The notes beneath the pieces were generated by a model. It worked only from the letters and a program-made list of their open reading frames with translations, was not told the origin of the DNA and did not search any database. From the NCBI RefSeq assembly GCF_014641075.1, contig NZ_BMHP01000007.1, positions 172,057-236,056 of the forward strand: DNA of 64,000 nt. The letters run 5' to 3'. Shown piece by piece: positions 43,318 to 52,500 of this stretch (position 1 is its first letter; every line of letters begins with the position of its first letter). The DNA is from Paenibacillus nasutitermitis. Its GTDB lineage: Bacteria; Bacillota; Bacilli; Paenibacillales; Paenibacillaceae. A program made the translations under genes and the position numbers.

Positions 43318-44439
43318 TCATTCCTGCACTTTTCCAACATCCTTGATTTTCATATCGACGACGACCTTGATAGGGGTTTGGGAGTAAAAAGCGTGCCAAT
43401 CTACTTCTTTCCACTGGGCGTAGCCCATTTTATTTCGGGCGTATTGGCCGATCCCCATGGAATCTGCACCCAGCAGCTGCATATTCTTAATCATGGTCAA
43501 CGCTTCTTTCTCGAGATAAGCATTCATCTGGGTTTCTAATTTTCTCTGAACCTTCGAATCCTGCACATTTTGTTTGCCCGAGTATTCCAGAAGGGAACCG
43601 CGGATCTTCAGCTTTATCGTTACGGAGAGGTCGGAACCGCTTTTGATCGGATGAACCGCGTTAACCGTCACTTTTCTTTTGCTGGAAATAAAGCTCATAA
43701 ACACTATATCGCTCCCTTCCCCATCCCCGTCAGGCACGGGTATCGACAGGTCTCCGGCCTTCACGGGTCCGATCAGAGAAGCAAAGAGCAGCGAATTCCG
43801 GGATTCAATTTTCCCCACATAACGGTCTTCCCGAAACAAGGCCAATCCGCTTATCCGGATCGCATTTTTATAAGCTCTCACAAGGGGTGTTATGGGATCT
43901 ATCCCTTTGTCAAAATAGTCCCGCGTAAAGGTGTATAAATTCGAATAAGGAATTTCGTTCGTGCGGTACGCGGAACGGATCAGATTTTCGATGTAATCGC
44001 CGGTAGACGGATATTGGGCATATTCTCTCTGGAGCAGTTGGTTTGCATCTCCTTCAACAACGGCCAGGCTGACTTTGTTGCCGATCGCTGGATCGCGGAT
44101 CAGGGTGTCAACATGCTGCCACAATCCCTTTTGTGACAAAACCTCGCCAAAAAGCACGGTCTGCAGCTGCCCGCTTACGACCTGCCGGTTATTCTCCCGG
44201 GCAAAAGTGCTCCTCGCTTCCTTGCTCGTTGCGGCCTCAGATGTCAGAACGATGCTTTCTTTTGGCGGCTCGGCTTTCGGTATGCTTATGGTAACGCGGA
44301 GCTGCTTGCCATTTTTATTCGTGCTTCCGGTATCGAAGGCGATGGTACGTATAAAACCCAGCTGCTCAATAATCTTCTCGTCTCTGCAGCCTGCTGTGCA
44401 GCAGCAAAGTGCAAGGCAGAGTATAGCTTTTTTTCTCAC
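43318..44439 (-). CDS. Spore germination lipoprotein, GerAC/GerBC family
   Basis: 373-residue C subunit of a nutrient germinant receptor in the inner spore membrane. Signal peptide with lipobox CTAGC (Cys18) followed by RDEKIIEQLGFIRTIAFD typical of the family, and the C-terminal domain with DWHAFYSQTPIKVVVDMKI. Last gene of the A-B-C operon on the minus strand, overlapping the B gene by four bases. Confidence 0.95.
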   Translation of the reverse strand: MRKKAILCLALCCCTAGCRDEKIIEQLGFIRTIAFDTGSTNKNGKQLRVTISIPKAEPPKESIVLTSEAATSKEARSTFARENNRQVVSGQLQTVLFGEVLSQKGLWQHVDTLIRDPAIGNKVSLAVVEGDANQLLQREYAQYPSTGDYIENLIRSAYRTNEIPYSNLYTFTRDYFDKGIDPITPLVRAYKNAIRISGLALFREDRYVGKIESRNSLLFASLIGPVKAGDLSIPVPDGDGEGSDIVFMSFISSKRKVTVNAVHPIKSGSDLSVTIKLKIRGSLLEYSGKQNVQDSKVQRKLETQMNAYLEKEALTMIKNMQLLGADSMGIGQYARNKMGYAQWKEVDWHAFYSQTPIKVVVDMKIKDVGKVQE

Positions 44440-45533
44440 GTTAGTTCCTCCTTGCGGAAACGGTTTTGCCAGGCCAACAGCACCAGTAATACAAGCGGAG
44501 CCGCAAAGGAGAGCGTAATCTCGCTATAAAAGACTGTGTTGAGCCATTCATCCGCTTCCCTGGAAATAAGGGGGATGAATCCGAATCCGAATAATAGGAC
44601 CGTCAATACCAGTTCCAGAAGCCTTGACCGTACTCCTGGAAAGATACGCCTCAGACATAAGAGTGCCGCCCATGCATATAAGACGATAGAGATAAGATTA
44701 GCGAAAAGAAAAATCGTGTAGATCAGATTTTCAACCCGGTTGATAAAGGGGAGCTCGATATAGGACAACAAATTGATAACGGGGTACATAAGCGACTTCA
44801 ATTGCTCAAAGCTGAAAAAGCCGAAGCAGGTGGCAATCATCAGCAGGATCGTAAATGTATGGAAGAAATGACCTATATAAACCCCTTTCATCAGCTTGCT
44901 TTGTTTGCTCGCAAATGGGAATAACAAGAGGGCCAGCTCGTAGCCGATAAAAATGGGGAATACTTGGAGCCATTTGAAGACGGGATTGCCCGCAGTGGTT
45001 CCTTGAAAAATAAAATTTGTAAAGCGTATTGCCCGCCAGTCGGAGAAAAAATAGAAGATGAAGAAGATTAGCACAATGGTAAAAATGAAGAAAATCGTGC
45101 TTGCTTTCCCGATATTGTAAATCCCTTTGGACAACAGATAAAACATCAAGAGCACGATAACTCCATAAAGAAGCAATGGATTTGTTGTAGGGAAAGAAAG
45201 CATTTGAAAAATCAGGACATACTTCTTCACGATTAAACCTCCAAGGGCTATCCAAAGAAAAGCAAGCAGAAGATAGACGGGAATCCATAGAAAGCGGGGA
45301 ACCGACCGCTCGACAATCTCGAATGCGGACCGCCCCCGGCTTGCCCGGTAAACCAGTTGAATCAGCCAGATATTGAAGGCCGCGACAAGAGACAGCAGCA
45401 TAACCCCGATCCATCCGTTGGTTCCGATATTTTCGGCAACAAGCCGGGGCATGCTGAACATGCTGACATCAAGCTCGATCATGTAAATGAGAATGGCAAT
45501 ATGAAACCAATTCAATTTTTCCTTCAAGGGCAA
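44436..45533 (-). CDS. Spore germination permease, GerAB family
   Basis: 365-residue, ten-helix APC-superfamily germinant receptor B subunit (EKLNWFHIAILIYMIELDVSMFSMPRLVAENIG start, GASKGIYNIGKAST-like motif as LLSKGIYNIGKAS). It likely binds the nutrient germinant. Four bases from the GerAA stop, overlapping GerAC. Confidence 0.95.
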   Translation of the reverse strand: MPLKEKLNWFHIAILIYMIELDVSMFSMPRLVAENIGTNGWIGVMLLSLVAAFNIWLIQLVYRASRGRSAFEIVERSVPRFLWIPVYLLLAFLWIALGGLIVKKYVLIFQMLSFPTTNPLLLYGVIVLLMFYLLSKGIYNIGKASTIFFIFTIVLIFFIFYFFSDWRAIRFTNFIFQGTTAGNPVFKWLQVFPIFIGYELALLLFPFASKQSKLMKGVYIGHFFHTFTILLMIATCFGFFSFEQLKSLMYPVINLLSYIELPFINRVENLIYTIFLFANLISIVLYAWAALLCLRRIFPGVRSRLLELVLTVLLFGFGFIPLISREADEWLNTVFYSEITLSFAAPLVLLVLLAWQNRFRKEELT

Positions 45534-45537
45534 AGCA

Positions 45538-46977
45538 CTACTTTCGCATTTTATTTTTGTTCGGGTTGGGTGAGCGCACCAGGGATGGGCGCCTGCGAAG
45601 GGTAGAGAAAGGTCCGCGTATAAAGGTGTCGAGCCATTCCTTCCCAGACAGAGGAGCTACCGGCGATAAATAGGAGGCGCCTAAATTCGTGATGCCGCTC
45701 AGATGTATGACGATCCAGCAAATGCCGATGGCCAGGCCGAAATTGCCCAGTACACCAGCCAGAATGATCAATCCGAACCGGACCAGGCGGATGGATGCGC
45801 TCATAATGTAGCTGGGGATAACGAAAGAGGCGATAGCGGATGAAGCCACGGCAATAATGAGAATATTGCTGGTGAATCCGGCTTGGACAGCCGCCTGTCC
45901 GATCACGATACCGCCGACGATGCCGATTGTTTGCCCGATCTTGGTGGGAAGCCGCGCACCCGCCTCGCGCAGCAGCTCGATGGTGATTTCCATCAGCAGC
46001 GCTTCATACAGCGGCGGAAAAGGGACCCGGCTGCGTGATTGAGTCAGATTGAGCAGCATCGTATGCGGGATCATCTCATAATGGAAGGTCGTTAGGGATA
46101 CATAGAATGCCGTAAATACAATCGTCACGACAAATCCGATGATCCTCAGCAGCCTCAGGGCGCTCCCCAACAGCCACCGCTGGTAATAATCATCAGGCGA
46201 AGTGAAAAATTCAAAGAACGAAGAAGGGCAGCTGAACGCTGAAGGAGAGCCGTCAACCAGACAAACAACCCGTCCCGCTGTGAGCTTGGAACAGATCGCA
46301 TCCGGACGCTCGGTTGTCATAAATTGAGGAAAGACGGAATTGGGATTGTCATCGATCATCTGCACAAGCATATTGGTGTCGAATACGGCATCGATTTCGA
46401 TATCCTTGATCCGTTCGACAAGCTTCTGAATCAGCTCGTCTTGGGCTATTCCTTCAATATAGGCTACAATAACCTGGGTCTTTGTGATTTCACCCACATG
46501 GAGCGAAATGGTTTTCAATTGCGCGCTGCGAATCCTCCTGCGGATGACACTCAGATTCTCCGTGATATTTTCGACGAATCCGTCATGTGGACCGGCCATT
46601 ACGGTCTCGGTCCCGGACTGCTCGATATTCCTTCCGATTGTCTTCAGCAGATCGATCAGATAAGCTTGATTGCGGTAAAAGACTGCCGCTTGTCCATCCA
46701 GAATGCCATCAATGCATTTTGTGTGATCATCGGCGTTCTGCAGCAAGCCGCCCCCCTGTTGGAGAAGCGCTGCCAATTGAGCGTTATCGGCCTGTGAGAG
46801 CGGCACGATGAGATCATGGTGAAGTCTCTCCATATCGACCAGGTTGGAGAAATAGACGGCATGCAGCTCCTCGTTGCCCGGGAATGTACGATGTATGACC
46901 TCTATGCAGTTATGCAAATCTTCGAGCGTCCGTGCAAGTGACGGCGGATCTTGAGTGGTTGAAGCAGTCCCCATCAT
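45538..46977 (-). CDS. Spore germination protein, GerAA family
   Basis: 479-residue A subunit, first gene of the operon. Soluble N-terminal half (NHAVDAGHDG-like subdomains; EGIAQDELIQKLVERIKDIEIDAVFDTNMLVQMIDDNPNSVFPQ) and C-terminal membrane half with PFPPLYEALLMEITIELLREAGARLP and TIGIVGGIVIGQAAVQAG. These are the family signatures. RBS AAGGAGG before ATGATG at 46977. Expected to be expressed in the forespore; I did not find a convincing sigma-G promoter. Confidence 0.95.
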   Translation of the reverse strand: MMGTASTTQDPPSLARTLEDLHNCIEVIHRTFPGNEELHAVYFSNLVDMERLHHDLIVPLSQADNAQLAALLQQGGGLLQNADDHTKCIDGILDGQAAVFYRNQAYLIDLLKTIGRNIEQSGTETVMAGPHDGFVENITENLSVIRRRIRSAQLKTISLHVGEITKTQVIVAYIEGIAQDELIQKLVERIKDIEIDAVFDTNMLVQMIDDNPNSVFPQFMTTERPDAICSKLTAGRVVCLVDGSPSAFSCPSSFFEFFTSPDDYYQRWLLGSALRLLRIIGFVVTIVFTAFYVSLTTFHYEMIPHTMLLNLTQSRSRVPFPPLYEALLMEITIELLREAGARLPTKIGQTIGIVGGIVIGQAAVQAGFTSNILIIAVASSAIASFVIPSYIMSASIRLVRFGLIILAGVLGNFGLAIGICWIVIHLSGITNLGASYLSPVAPLSGKEWLDTFIRGPFSTLRRRPSLVRSPNPNKNKMRK

Positions 46978-47104
46978 GGACCTCCTTGGAAGGAAGTAAC
47001 GAAACCTTCCTTATACTTCTCTCAAACTCGGTCGATTATTCTCTCGGCCAGACCGCCATACAGGTATCCCTTATGCCCCCACTGAAAGGAAAAGCCTGTT
47101 AGAG

Positions 47105-47125
47105 GCTTAACGATTACGATATAAT
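47105..47125 (+). promoter_or_regulatory. Possible Zur box overlapping -10 of the COG0523 gene
   Basis: On the minus strand TCGTAATCGTTAAGC (47105-47119): first half-site TCGTAAT identical to the Bacillus Zur box, second half 4 of 7. It abuts a TATAAT -10 (47120-47125); the -35 is weak. Confidence 0.4.
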
Positions 47126-47157
47126 TTGGATAGGATGAAAGAGAAAGGACGAGGGTC

Positions 47158-48210
47158 ATGACGGAGCAATTACAGAAGCAGCCATCCGCTAGGGTGCCGA
47201 TTCATCTGATTTCCGGATTCTTGGGCAGCGGCAAAACAACCCTGCTCAACCGGGTGATCGATTATTATAAAGCGGCCGATGTGAAAGTGGCCGTTATCAT
47301 GAACGAGCTTGGAGATGTCAATCTGGATGGACAGTTCGTCGACGACGATGTACCGATGGCCGAGATGCTCGGTGGCTGTATATGCTGTACGATCCGGGGA
47401 GACCTGGGTCTGGAGCTGAAAATGTTGATCGAGGAGCATCAGCCCGATGTGGTGCTGATTGAGTCAACGGGAGCGGCTAATCCAATGGAAATTATCGATG
47501 CGGTGACGGAGGCAGCTCTTTACATTCGGGTCGAATTGCAGACCATTGCGACGGTGGTTGACGGGCCGGAACTGCTGAGTCGCAGCCGCCGCGGCGGCAG
47601 AACCTACAGGCTGATGCAGGATCAGATCCGCTGTGCGACCGACCTGATTATGAACAAGGCGGACAAGCTGGGTCCCGACGAGCTTATCGAAGTGCAGCAG
47701 CTGATCAGGGAGCTGAACAGTTACGCTCCGCTGACGATCACAGTCCGGTGTATGGTGGAATTGAATATGTTCGATCCTTCTCCCGGGCGGCAAGCAGGCA
47801 CAGATGCCAGGCAGCTGCACGAGAGCCATGTTTGCGGGGCTAACTGCAGCCAGGAAGGCCATCACCATCCGCATGACGAACAGACCACAGACATGGGGAT
47901 TTCGCATAGCCATGTGATGGCATTGACGTATTACTTTGACGGTCCTGTGAACAGCTACGATTTTGAGTCGCTTATATCCAGGCTTCCGGATGACGTTTAC
48001 CGGGCGAAAGGGATTGTTACGTTCTCGGACACAAACAGCCGGTTCCTGTTCCAATATGCGTATCGCGAGCTTGAATTCACACGTATTACGCCGCAGGGGA
48101 AGGTCAATGATGTCGCGGTGTTCATCGGAGAGCATTTTGCCAAGGATGCACTCGTTCAAGATCTTGTCCGGCTTCACGAAGGTACAGGCTCGACCGGGAT
48201 TGCCCCTTAA
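47158..48210 (+). CDS. COG0523 (CobW/ZagA-type) GTP-binding metallochaperone
   Basis: 350 residues. Walker A GFLGSGKTTLLN (about 20-31), metal motif GGCICCTI (CxCC), ESTG switch, NKADKL guanine motif, then a His-rich loop (HVCGANCSQEGHHHPHDE) and the C-terminal CobW_C domain. YciC/ZagA-like members deliver zinc to client enzymes under zinc limitation. The His-rich loop and the possible Zur box support a zinc role (inference). Confidence 0.88.
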   Translation: MTEQLQKQPSARVPIHLISGFLGSGKTTLLNRVIDYYKAADVKVAVIMNELGDVNLDGQFVDDDVPMAEMLGGCICCTIRGDLGLELKMLIEEHQPDVVLIESTGAANPMEIIDAVTEAALYIRVELQTIATVVDGPELLSRSRRGGRTYRLMQDQIRCATDLIMNKADKLGPDELIEVQQLIRELNSYAPLTITVRCMVELNMFDPSPGRQAGTDARQLHESHVCGANCSQEGHHHPHDEQTTDMGISHSHVMALTYYFDGPVNSYDFESLISRLPDDVYRAKGIVTFSDTNSRFLFQYAYRELEFTRITPQGKVNDVAVFIGEHFAKDALVQDLVRLHEGTGSTGIAP

Positions 48211-48306
48211 AGTACTGTTAATGGGAAAAGTTGACTACGACTCCTTGAAGTTGGACAAACTATCGGTGGTGATAGACATTCCTCTTCATAAGGAGCTGAC
48301 CAGAAG

Positions 48307-48825
48307 ATGATCGTATGGAAACAAAATTGGATAACAGCAGCTGCCGCAGGCATCATTCTTGCTGCCGCTGTACCGGGATTTGCCCGGGCGGCGGAAGTAA
48401 TGCCTCCTGCAAGTCCTTCTTCCTCCCAAGAAGACAGTAAAGAAATCCGCCAATGGGATGGCCGCGATCACCACAAACATGGCGGTCGCGACCATGAGAA
48501 GTTCCGGATGAGACGCCTGACAGAGGCTGCGCAATATTTTGGCATTGAGACCGCAGGCAAGGACGCCAAGCAGCTCAGTGAAGAGCTCAAAGCCGCGCGC
48601 AAGGCGGATGAAGCCAAATGGAAACGGTTTGTGGCGGAGCAAGAAGCCAAGCACTTGGTAAGGCTCCAGACTTTTGCGAAGAAGCTTGGCATCGCTACGG
48701 AAGGCAAAGACGCCAAGCAGCTGCGCAAGGAAATCCGTGAGCGCTGCAAGGAATCGCGGACCAGGCAGGAAAGCGGAGGCAAGGTTGAAGCTCATGACAG
48801 GGACAAGCTGAAAAAAACAGAGTAA
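48307..48825 (+). CDS. Secreted protein with duplicated helical repeat
   Basis: 172 residues. Signal peptide (about 1-28, cleaved after ARA) followed by a His-rich segment (DGRDHHKHGGRDHEK). Two copies of a roughly 50-residue helical unit then share the LGI-T-GKDAKQL core (AAQYFGIETAGKDAKQLSEEL and AKKLGIATEGKDAKQLRKEI). Not recognised; may bind metal through the His segment, which is notable beside the COG0523 gene. Confidence 0.6.
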   Translation: MIVWKQNWITAAAAGIILAAAVPGFARAAEVMPPASPSSSQEDSKEIRQWDGRDHHKHGGRDHEKFRMRRLTEAAQYFGIETAGKDAKQLSEELKAARKADEAKWKRFVAEQEAKHLVRLQTFAKKLGIATEGKDAKQLRKEIRERCKESRTRQESGGKVEAHDRDKLKKTE

Positions 48826-48832
48826 GTATGTG

Positions 48833-48859
48833 AAGCGCCGGGAGCAATCCCGGCGCTTT
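48833..48859 (+). terminator. Terminator of the secreted repeat-protein gene
   Basis: AAGCGCCGGGA (48833-48843) / TCCCGGCGCTT hairpin with four-base loop, then T-rich sequence. Confidence 0.85.
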
Positions 48860-48967
48860 ATTATGGATCAGACAGCTTACTCAAGGAGGATTTGGGGTAT
48901 GAGACTTAGAAAGCATTAATGGTAGGCGGTTGTTGGAAAAGATAAATTTCAGAAATGAGGGTTGACC

Positions 48968-50050
48968 ATGAATGAAATCAGAATTGGCATGATTGGCCTT
49001 GGCGGCATGGCCCGCTGGCATATCGAGCAGTTCGGCAAAGTACCTGGCGTCCGGATCACGGCATTATGTGACGTAAGCGCGGAAGCGGTACAGGAGCTGG
49101 GGGACAAGCTGGGGATTTCGCCGGAGCATCGTTACGACAGCTATGAAGCGCTGATTGCCGACGGGGAAGTGGACGGGGTTGTTTCGGTTACCCCAAACAA
49201 CACGCATGCTGCTATTCTGAAAGGCTGCATAGCCGCAGGTAAGCCTCTTTTTGCAGAGAAGCCGCTTACGCGGACCTTTGAGGAAGCTGAGGAGGTATTG
49301 GAACTCTATCGCCACAATCCTATCCCGCTGATGATAAATTTCTCCTACCGCAACGGAGCAGCTTTCCAGCATGCGAGGAAGTTCATCCAGGCGGGCCGGC
49401 TTGGCAAGATCAATCATTTGTTTGTTCAATATTTGCAGGAATGGGGGGCTCCCCCCTCTAATACGCCCTATGTCTGGCGCTTTGACGAGAAAGTGACCGG
49501 CACGGGGACACTTGGCGATCTTGGATCCCATATGATAGATTTGTCGCAATATTTGCTCGGGGACCGGATCAGCGAGCTGCAGGCGATGCTCAAAACCATA
49601 GTCCCGGAGCGTTCGGATCCGTTGACCGGTCAGCCTTATGATGTGCTGGTGGACGATTTTGCTTGCTTTAATGCCCGTTTCAACGAAGGGGCGATTGGTG
49701 TCTTTCAGACCTCCCGCAATGCCATCGGCTCCGGCAATCAGCATGAAGTGACGCTTTATGGCGACCAGGGAACGCTGCATATCAGCACCTTGAATGACCA
49801 ACAGCTAATATGGACCCATCCTAAGGAGAATGGCGTGAAGGAAACGATAACCGAATTGATCGCGGTTCCGCCGGAAGAAGGGCTTAATCCATGGCAGTCT
49901 TTTCGCGAGCTGATCCGCGGCAATACGGTTAGTGAATTCGCGAGCCTGGAAGAAGGCTTCAACAACCAGGCGGTTCTGGAGGCTGTTGTCCGGGCAAGCC
50001 AAAGCGGAGGAATTGTGTCCGTTGCTTCCTTATCGGCGAAGCCGCAGTAA
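48968..50050 (+). CDS. Gfo/Idh/MocA family oxidoreductase
   Basis: 360-residue NAD(P)-dependent sugar or inositol-type dehydrogenase. Rossmann motif GLGGMARWH near the N-terminus, VTPNNTH and catalytic-region EKPLTRTFEEAEE (EKP), then the C-terminal beta-sheet domain with GTLGDLGSHMIDLSQYLLG (DxGxHxxDL). ATG 48968 follows GAGGG; TTG 48962 overlaps it. Stands alone, so the substrate is unknown. Upstream, AAGGAGG precedes a six-codon frame (MRLRKH) that could be a leader peptide. Confidence 0.92.
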   Translation: MNEIRIGMIGLGGMARWHIEQFGKVPGVRITALCDVSAEAVQELGDKLGISPEHRYDSYEALIADGEVDGVVSVTPNNTHAAILKGCIAAGKPLFAEKPLTRTFEEAEEVLELYRHNPIPLMINFSYRNGAAFQHARKFIQAGRLGKINHLFVQYLQEWGAPPSNTPYVWRFDEKVTGTGTLGDLGSHMIDLSQYLLGDRISELQAMLKTIVPERSDPLTGQPYDVLVDDFACFNARFNEGAIGVFQTSRNAIGSGNQHEVTLYGDQGTLHISTLNDQQLIWTHPKENGVKETITELIAVPPEEGLNPWQSFRELIRGNTVSEFASLEEGFNNQAVLEAVVRASQSGGIVSVASLSAKPQ

Positions 50051-50071
50051 TGTTGTGCAGTAAGAAATCGC

Positions 50072-50117
50072 AAAAAGACGGAAGGGGCGCTTATAGCGGA
50101 TTCCCTTTCCGTCTTTT
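50072..50117. terminator. Bidirectional terminator
   Basis: AAAAAGACGGAA-GGG / CCC-TTCCGTCTTTTT stem between convergent genes; T runs on both strands. Confidence 0.88.
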
Positions 50118-50167
50118 TTGCGTTTTTAAGAGTGAGGCGACGAGCGCAAATTTTACCACTGAAAATG

Positions 50168-51025
50168 CTATTCGATAAAGGAACGGTAATGATTTTCTGT
50201 ATACTTCGTAATCCCTTCGTCATAATCGGGATAGGCGTATCCCAAACTTTGGGCTACAGCTTTGGCGTAAGTCCGAAATAGCTCATAGCAAGTAAAGAGA
50301 GACCGCCACATCGTTGAATAGCTGTCTCCGGAATAAGTCGTTAATAATGCATTCCAGTCGTCTTCCGGGAGGTAATGCTCGATAAACTTGTAGTTCTTCC
50401 CTATGCTAAAGGAATAACCTTTCTCCGCTCCGATTTGCCAAGCCATCATTCTGAGCAAATTAGGCCGGGCAATCTCATTCAAATGGTCAATTGCAAATAG
50501 AATTTCTTTTCTCGCAAGTCCCTTTACGACATAAGTCGAAACCATCCAGAACTCATTGCAGCAATCGTCAAATTCGCGTGCGGTCGGCTTTTTAATCCAA
50601 TATTGGTGGTCGTTTGCTGACACTTCTTTTTTGACAAGAGCATCTTTATCAAGCAGAACTTCTACAAGACCATCGCTATTGGCAAAATATTGTTCGGTTT
50701 CATTCACGGGAATAAGGGTGAGGTCAACTTTATTGCCGTCTTCAAAAAGAATGATATACGAGAACCAGCTCCCTAATTCGGAAGGAAAAAGCTCCATATC
50801 CTCGGGCTTTTGCATCATAATACGGCTCCCGAAAATATCCAGCCACTGATCATTTTCTTTGAAAGTATCCAAATCGGTCACAAAATAGGAAATATCGTAG
50901 TCCTGGAACCGGTCAGGGGGGATGTTTGGATTTGTTCGCGACCCTTCCAACACGGCCAATCGGATCCGCGGATCCTGTCTGGCAAAATCAACGATGATCT
51001 TCATCATTTCCTGTTCACTTCGCAT
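50168..51025 (-). CDS. aadK: Aminoglycoside 6-adenylyltransferase (AadK-type)
   Basis: 285 residues, ANT(6) family, which transfers AMP to the 6-OH of streptomycin. N-terminal nucleotidyltransferase motif VLEGSRTNPNIPPDRFQDYDISYFV (metal-binding D-x-D within DYD region) and the family blocks FGxRIMMQKPEDMELFP, EFWMVSTYVVKGLARKE, HYLPEDDWNALLTTYSG and a YPDYDE C-terminal segment. It resembles the chromosomal AadK of Bacillus rather than a plasmid gene. GGAGAGG precedes the ATG. Divergent from the MFS gene. Confidence 0.9.
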   Translation of the reverse strand: MRSEQEMMKIIVDFARQDPRIRLAVLEGSRTNPNIPPDRFQDYDISYFVTDLDTFKENDQWLDIFGSRIMMQKPEDMELFPSELGSWFSYIILFEDGNKVDLTLIPVNETEQYFANSDGLVEVLLDKDALVKKEVSANDHQYWIKKPTAREFDDCCNEFWMVSTYVVKGLARKEILFAIDHLNEIARPNLLRMMAWQIGAEKGYSFSIGKNYKFIEHYLPEDDWNALLTTYSGDSYSTMWRSLFTCYELFRTYAKAVAQSLGYAYPDYDEGITKYTENHYRSFIE

Positions 51026-51198
51026 GGCTTTTGATTCCTCTCCAATCGTATGTCCTTTTCTTTCTAAATTTTATATTCGGTGCCGGCGTTGCATTCTCCT
51101 TCTGTTTTCTGTCAGAAAATGGTTGGACCAGGGGAGGAATCCGGACTTGGCTAAGAGAAAGAGTATAGCGTAAGATAACGGGTACAGGAGCAGATCGA

Positions 51199-52488
51199 AT
51201 GAACAAAAAATGGATGAATTCTCCTTTTACTTACGCGCTGGGAATGTTTGCTTTAATGATTCCAAGTCAGGCCTTCAACTCGTTCTACAGCTACTATTAT
51301 GTGGAGAAGCTGGGGCTGGGGGTGGGGCTTGCCACTCTGGCGCGAACTCTATATTTGATCTGGGACGCCGTGAACCAGCCGATTGCCGGTTATCTGTCCG
51401 ACCGGACGCGGACTCGTTTTGGCCGCCGCAAACCGTGGCTTTACTCCGCCATTCCGCTTTTCATGGCCGCATTTGTCATGGTTTTCGCGGTGCCGCATGG
51501 ACTGAAGGATATGGATCTATTCTTGTGGTTTCTGGTTTCGCTGATCCTCTATGAGGGAGTCGCCACCATACTCTGGGTCAATTACGGTGCTCTTTTTCCG
51601 GAGCTGTTCCGGGGAAACCGGATTCGCGCCAAAGCTTCCGCCATCCAGCAGGGTTTCCAAATTGTCGCGATTCTGATCGGCTCGGCACTTACCCCTCTGG
51701 TTTTCGATGCGTTTGGTTTTGGTTATATGGCGCTTATCTATGCTGTCCTGTTTGGGTTATTCATGCTCCTGTGCGTCATGTCGGTACAGGAAGGAAGCCA
51801 GGCGGACGCCGAGCCGAAGCTGGGGCTTGTGGAAGCTTTTCGGGAGACGCTCAAGAACAAGGAGTTCTGGCTGTTTAATATCGCCAACTCCTTTGCCCAG
51901 ACCGTGAACGGGCTGCTCAGCTCCATGATCCCTTTTTACGCGAAGTATGCGCTCCGAATCCCTGAGGCCCAGGTCACCTTTCTGTTGGCTTCAATCTTTG
52001 TATCGGTCATTCCGCTCGTTATGGTCTGGTATTGGATCGTAAATAAATTAGGGGCTCATAACGGCTGGCGGGTATCGCTTGCCGTCTACGCCTTATCCGT
52101 TGTTCCGCTGTGGTTCGGCCAGGGGCTTGCCAGCGGAATTACGTTCGGGATTATTGTCGGCTTCGGACTGGCCGGGTTTCTGGTTACGCCGCCGGTGCTG
52201 AACAGCCGTATCATCGATTTGGATACTGCTCGGACCGGACAGCGCAGGGAAGGGGTTTATACGGCGGTCAGCGGGTTTATAACCCGCTCCAGCGGCCTGA
52301 TCTCGGCCTTGTCCTTCTGGATTATCGGGATGATTTACGGTTATGTCAGCGGCGATGATCCCGGCCCCAACCCGGATTTAACGTTCCGGGTATTAATTTG
52401 TGTGGTTCCTTTTTGTTTGTTGATGGTTTCTTTGATCATATCGCTTTTCCTGAAGCCATTTTCGGTGAATGAAGACTCAAGAAAGTGA
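51199..52488 (+). CDS. MFS transporter, GPH sugar:cation symporter family
   Basis: 429 residues, 12 helices, MelB-like: DAVNQPIAGYLSDRTRTRFGRRKPWL (family motif), second-half NGLLSSMIPFYAKYAL. Predicted to import a glycoside with a cation. Only 12 bases before the ChbG-type deacetylase, so the two probably form one operon for an N-acetylated sugar (inference). Confidence 0.9.
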   Translation: MNKKWMNSPFTYALGMFALMIPSQAFNSFYSYYYVEKLGLGVGLATLARTLYLIWDAVNQPIAGYLSDRTRTRFGRRKPWLYSAIPLFMAAFVMVFAVPHGLKDMDLFLWFLVSLILYEGVATILWVNYGALFPELFRGNRIRAKASAIQQGFQIVAILIGSALTPLVFDAFGFGYMALIYAVLFGLFMLLCVMSVQEGSQADAEPKLGLVEAFRETLKNKEFWLFNIANSFAQTVNGLLSSMIPFYAKYALRIPEAQVTFLLASIFVSVIPLVMVWYWIVNKLGAHNGWRVSLAVYALSVVPLWFGQGLASGITFGIIVGFGLAGFLVTPPVLNSRIIDLDTARTGQRREGVYTAVSGFITRSSGLISALSFWIIGMIYGYVSGDDPGPNPDLTFRVLICVVPFCLLMVSLIISLFLKPFSVNEDSRK

Positions 52489-52500
52489 GGGGTAAGCCGG

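Noticed and set aside
46978..47157. Sigma-G promoter of the gerA operon
   Set aside because: A GAATA-like -35 can be found on the minus strand but the -10 (AAGTATA) fits the CATNNTA consensus poorly.
48899..48919. Six-codon leader peptide before the Gfo/Idh gene
   Set aside because: Good RBS and ATG, but no attenuator-like structure or codon bias linking it to regulation; too little evidence for a feature.
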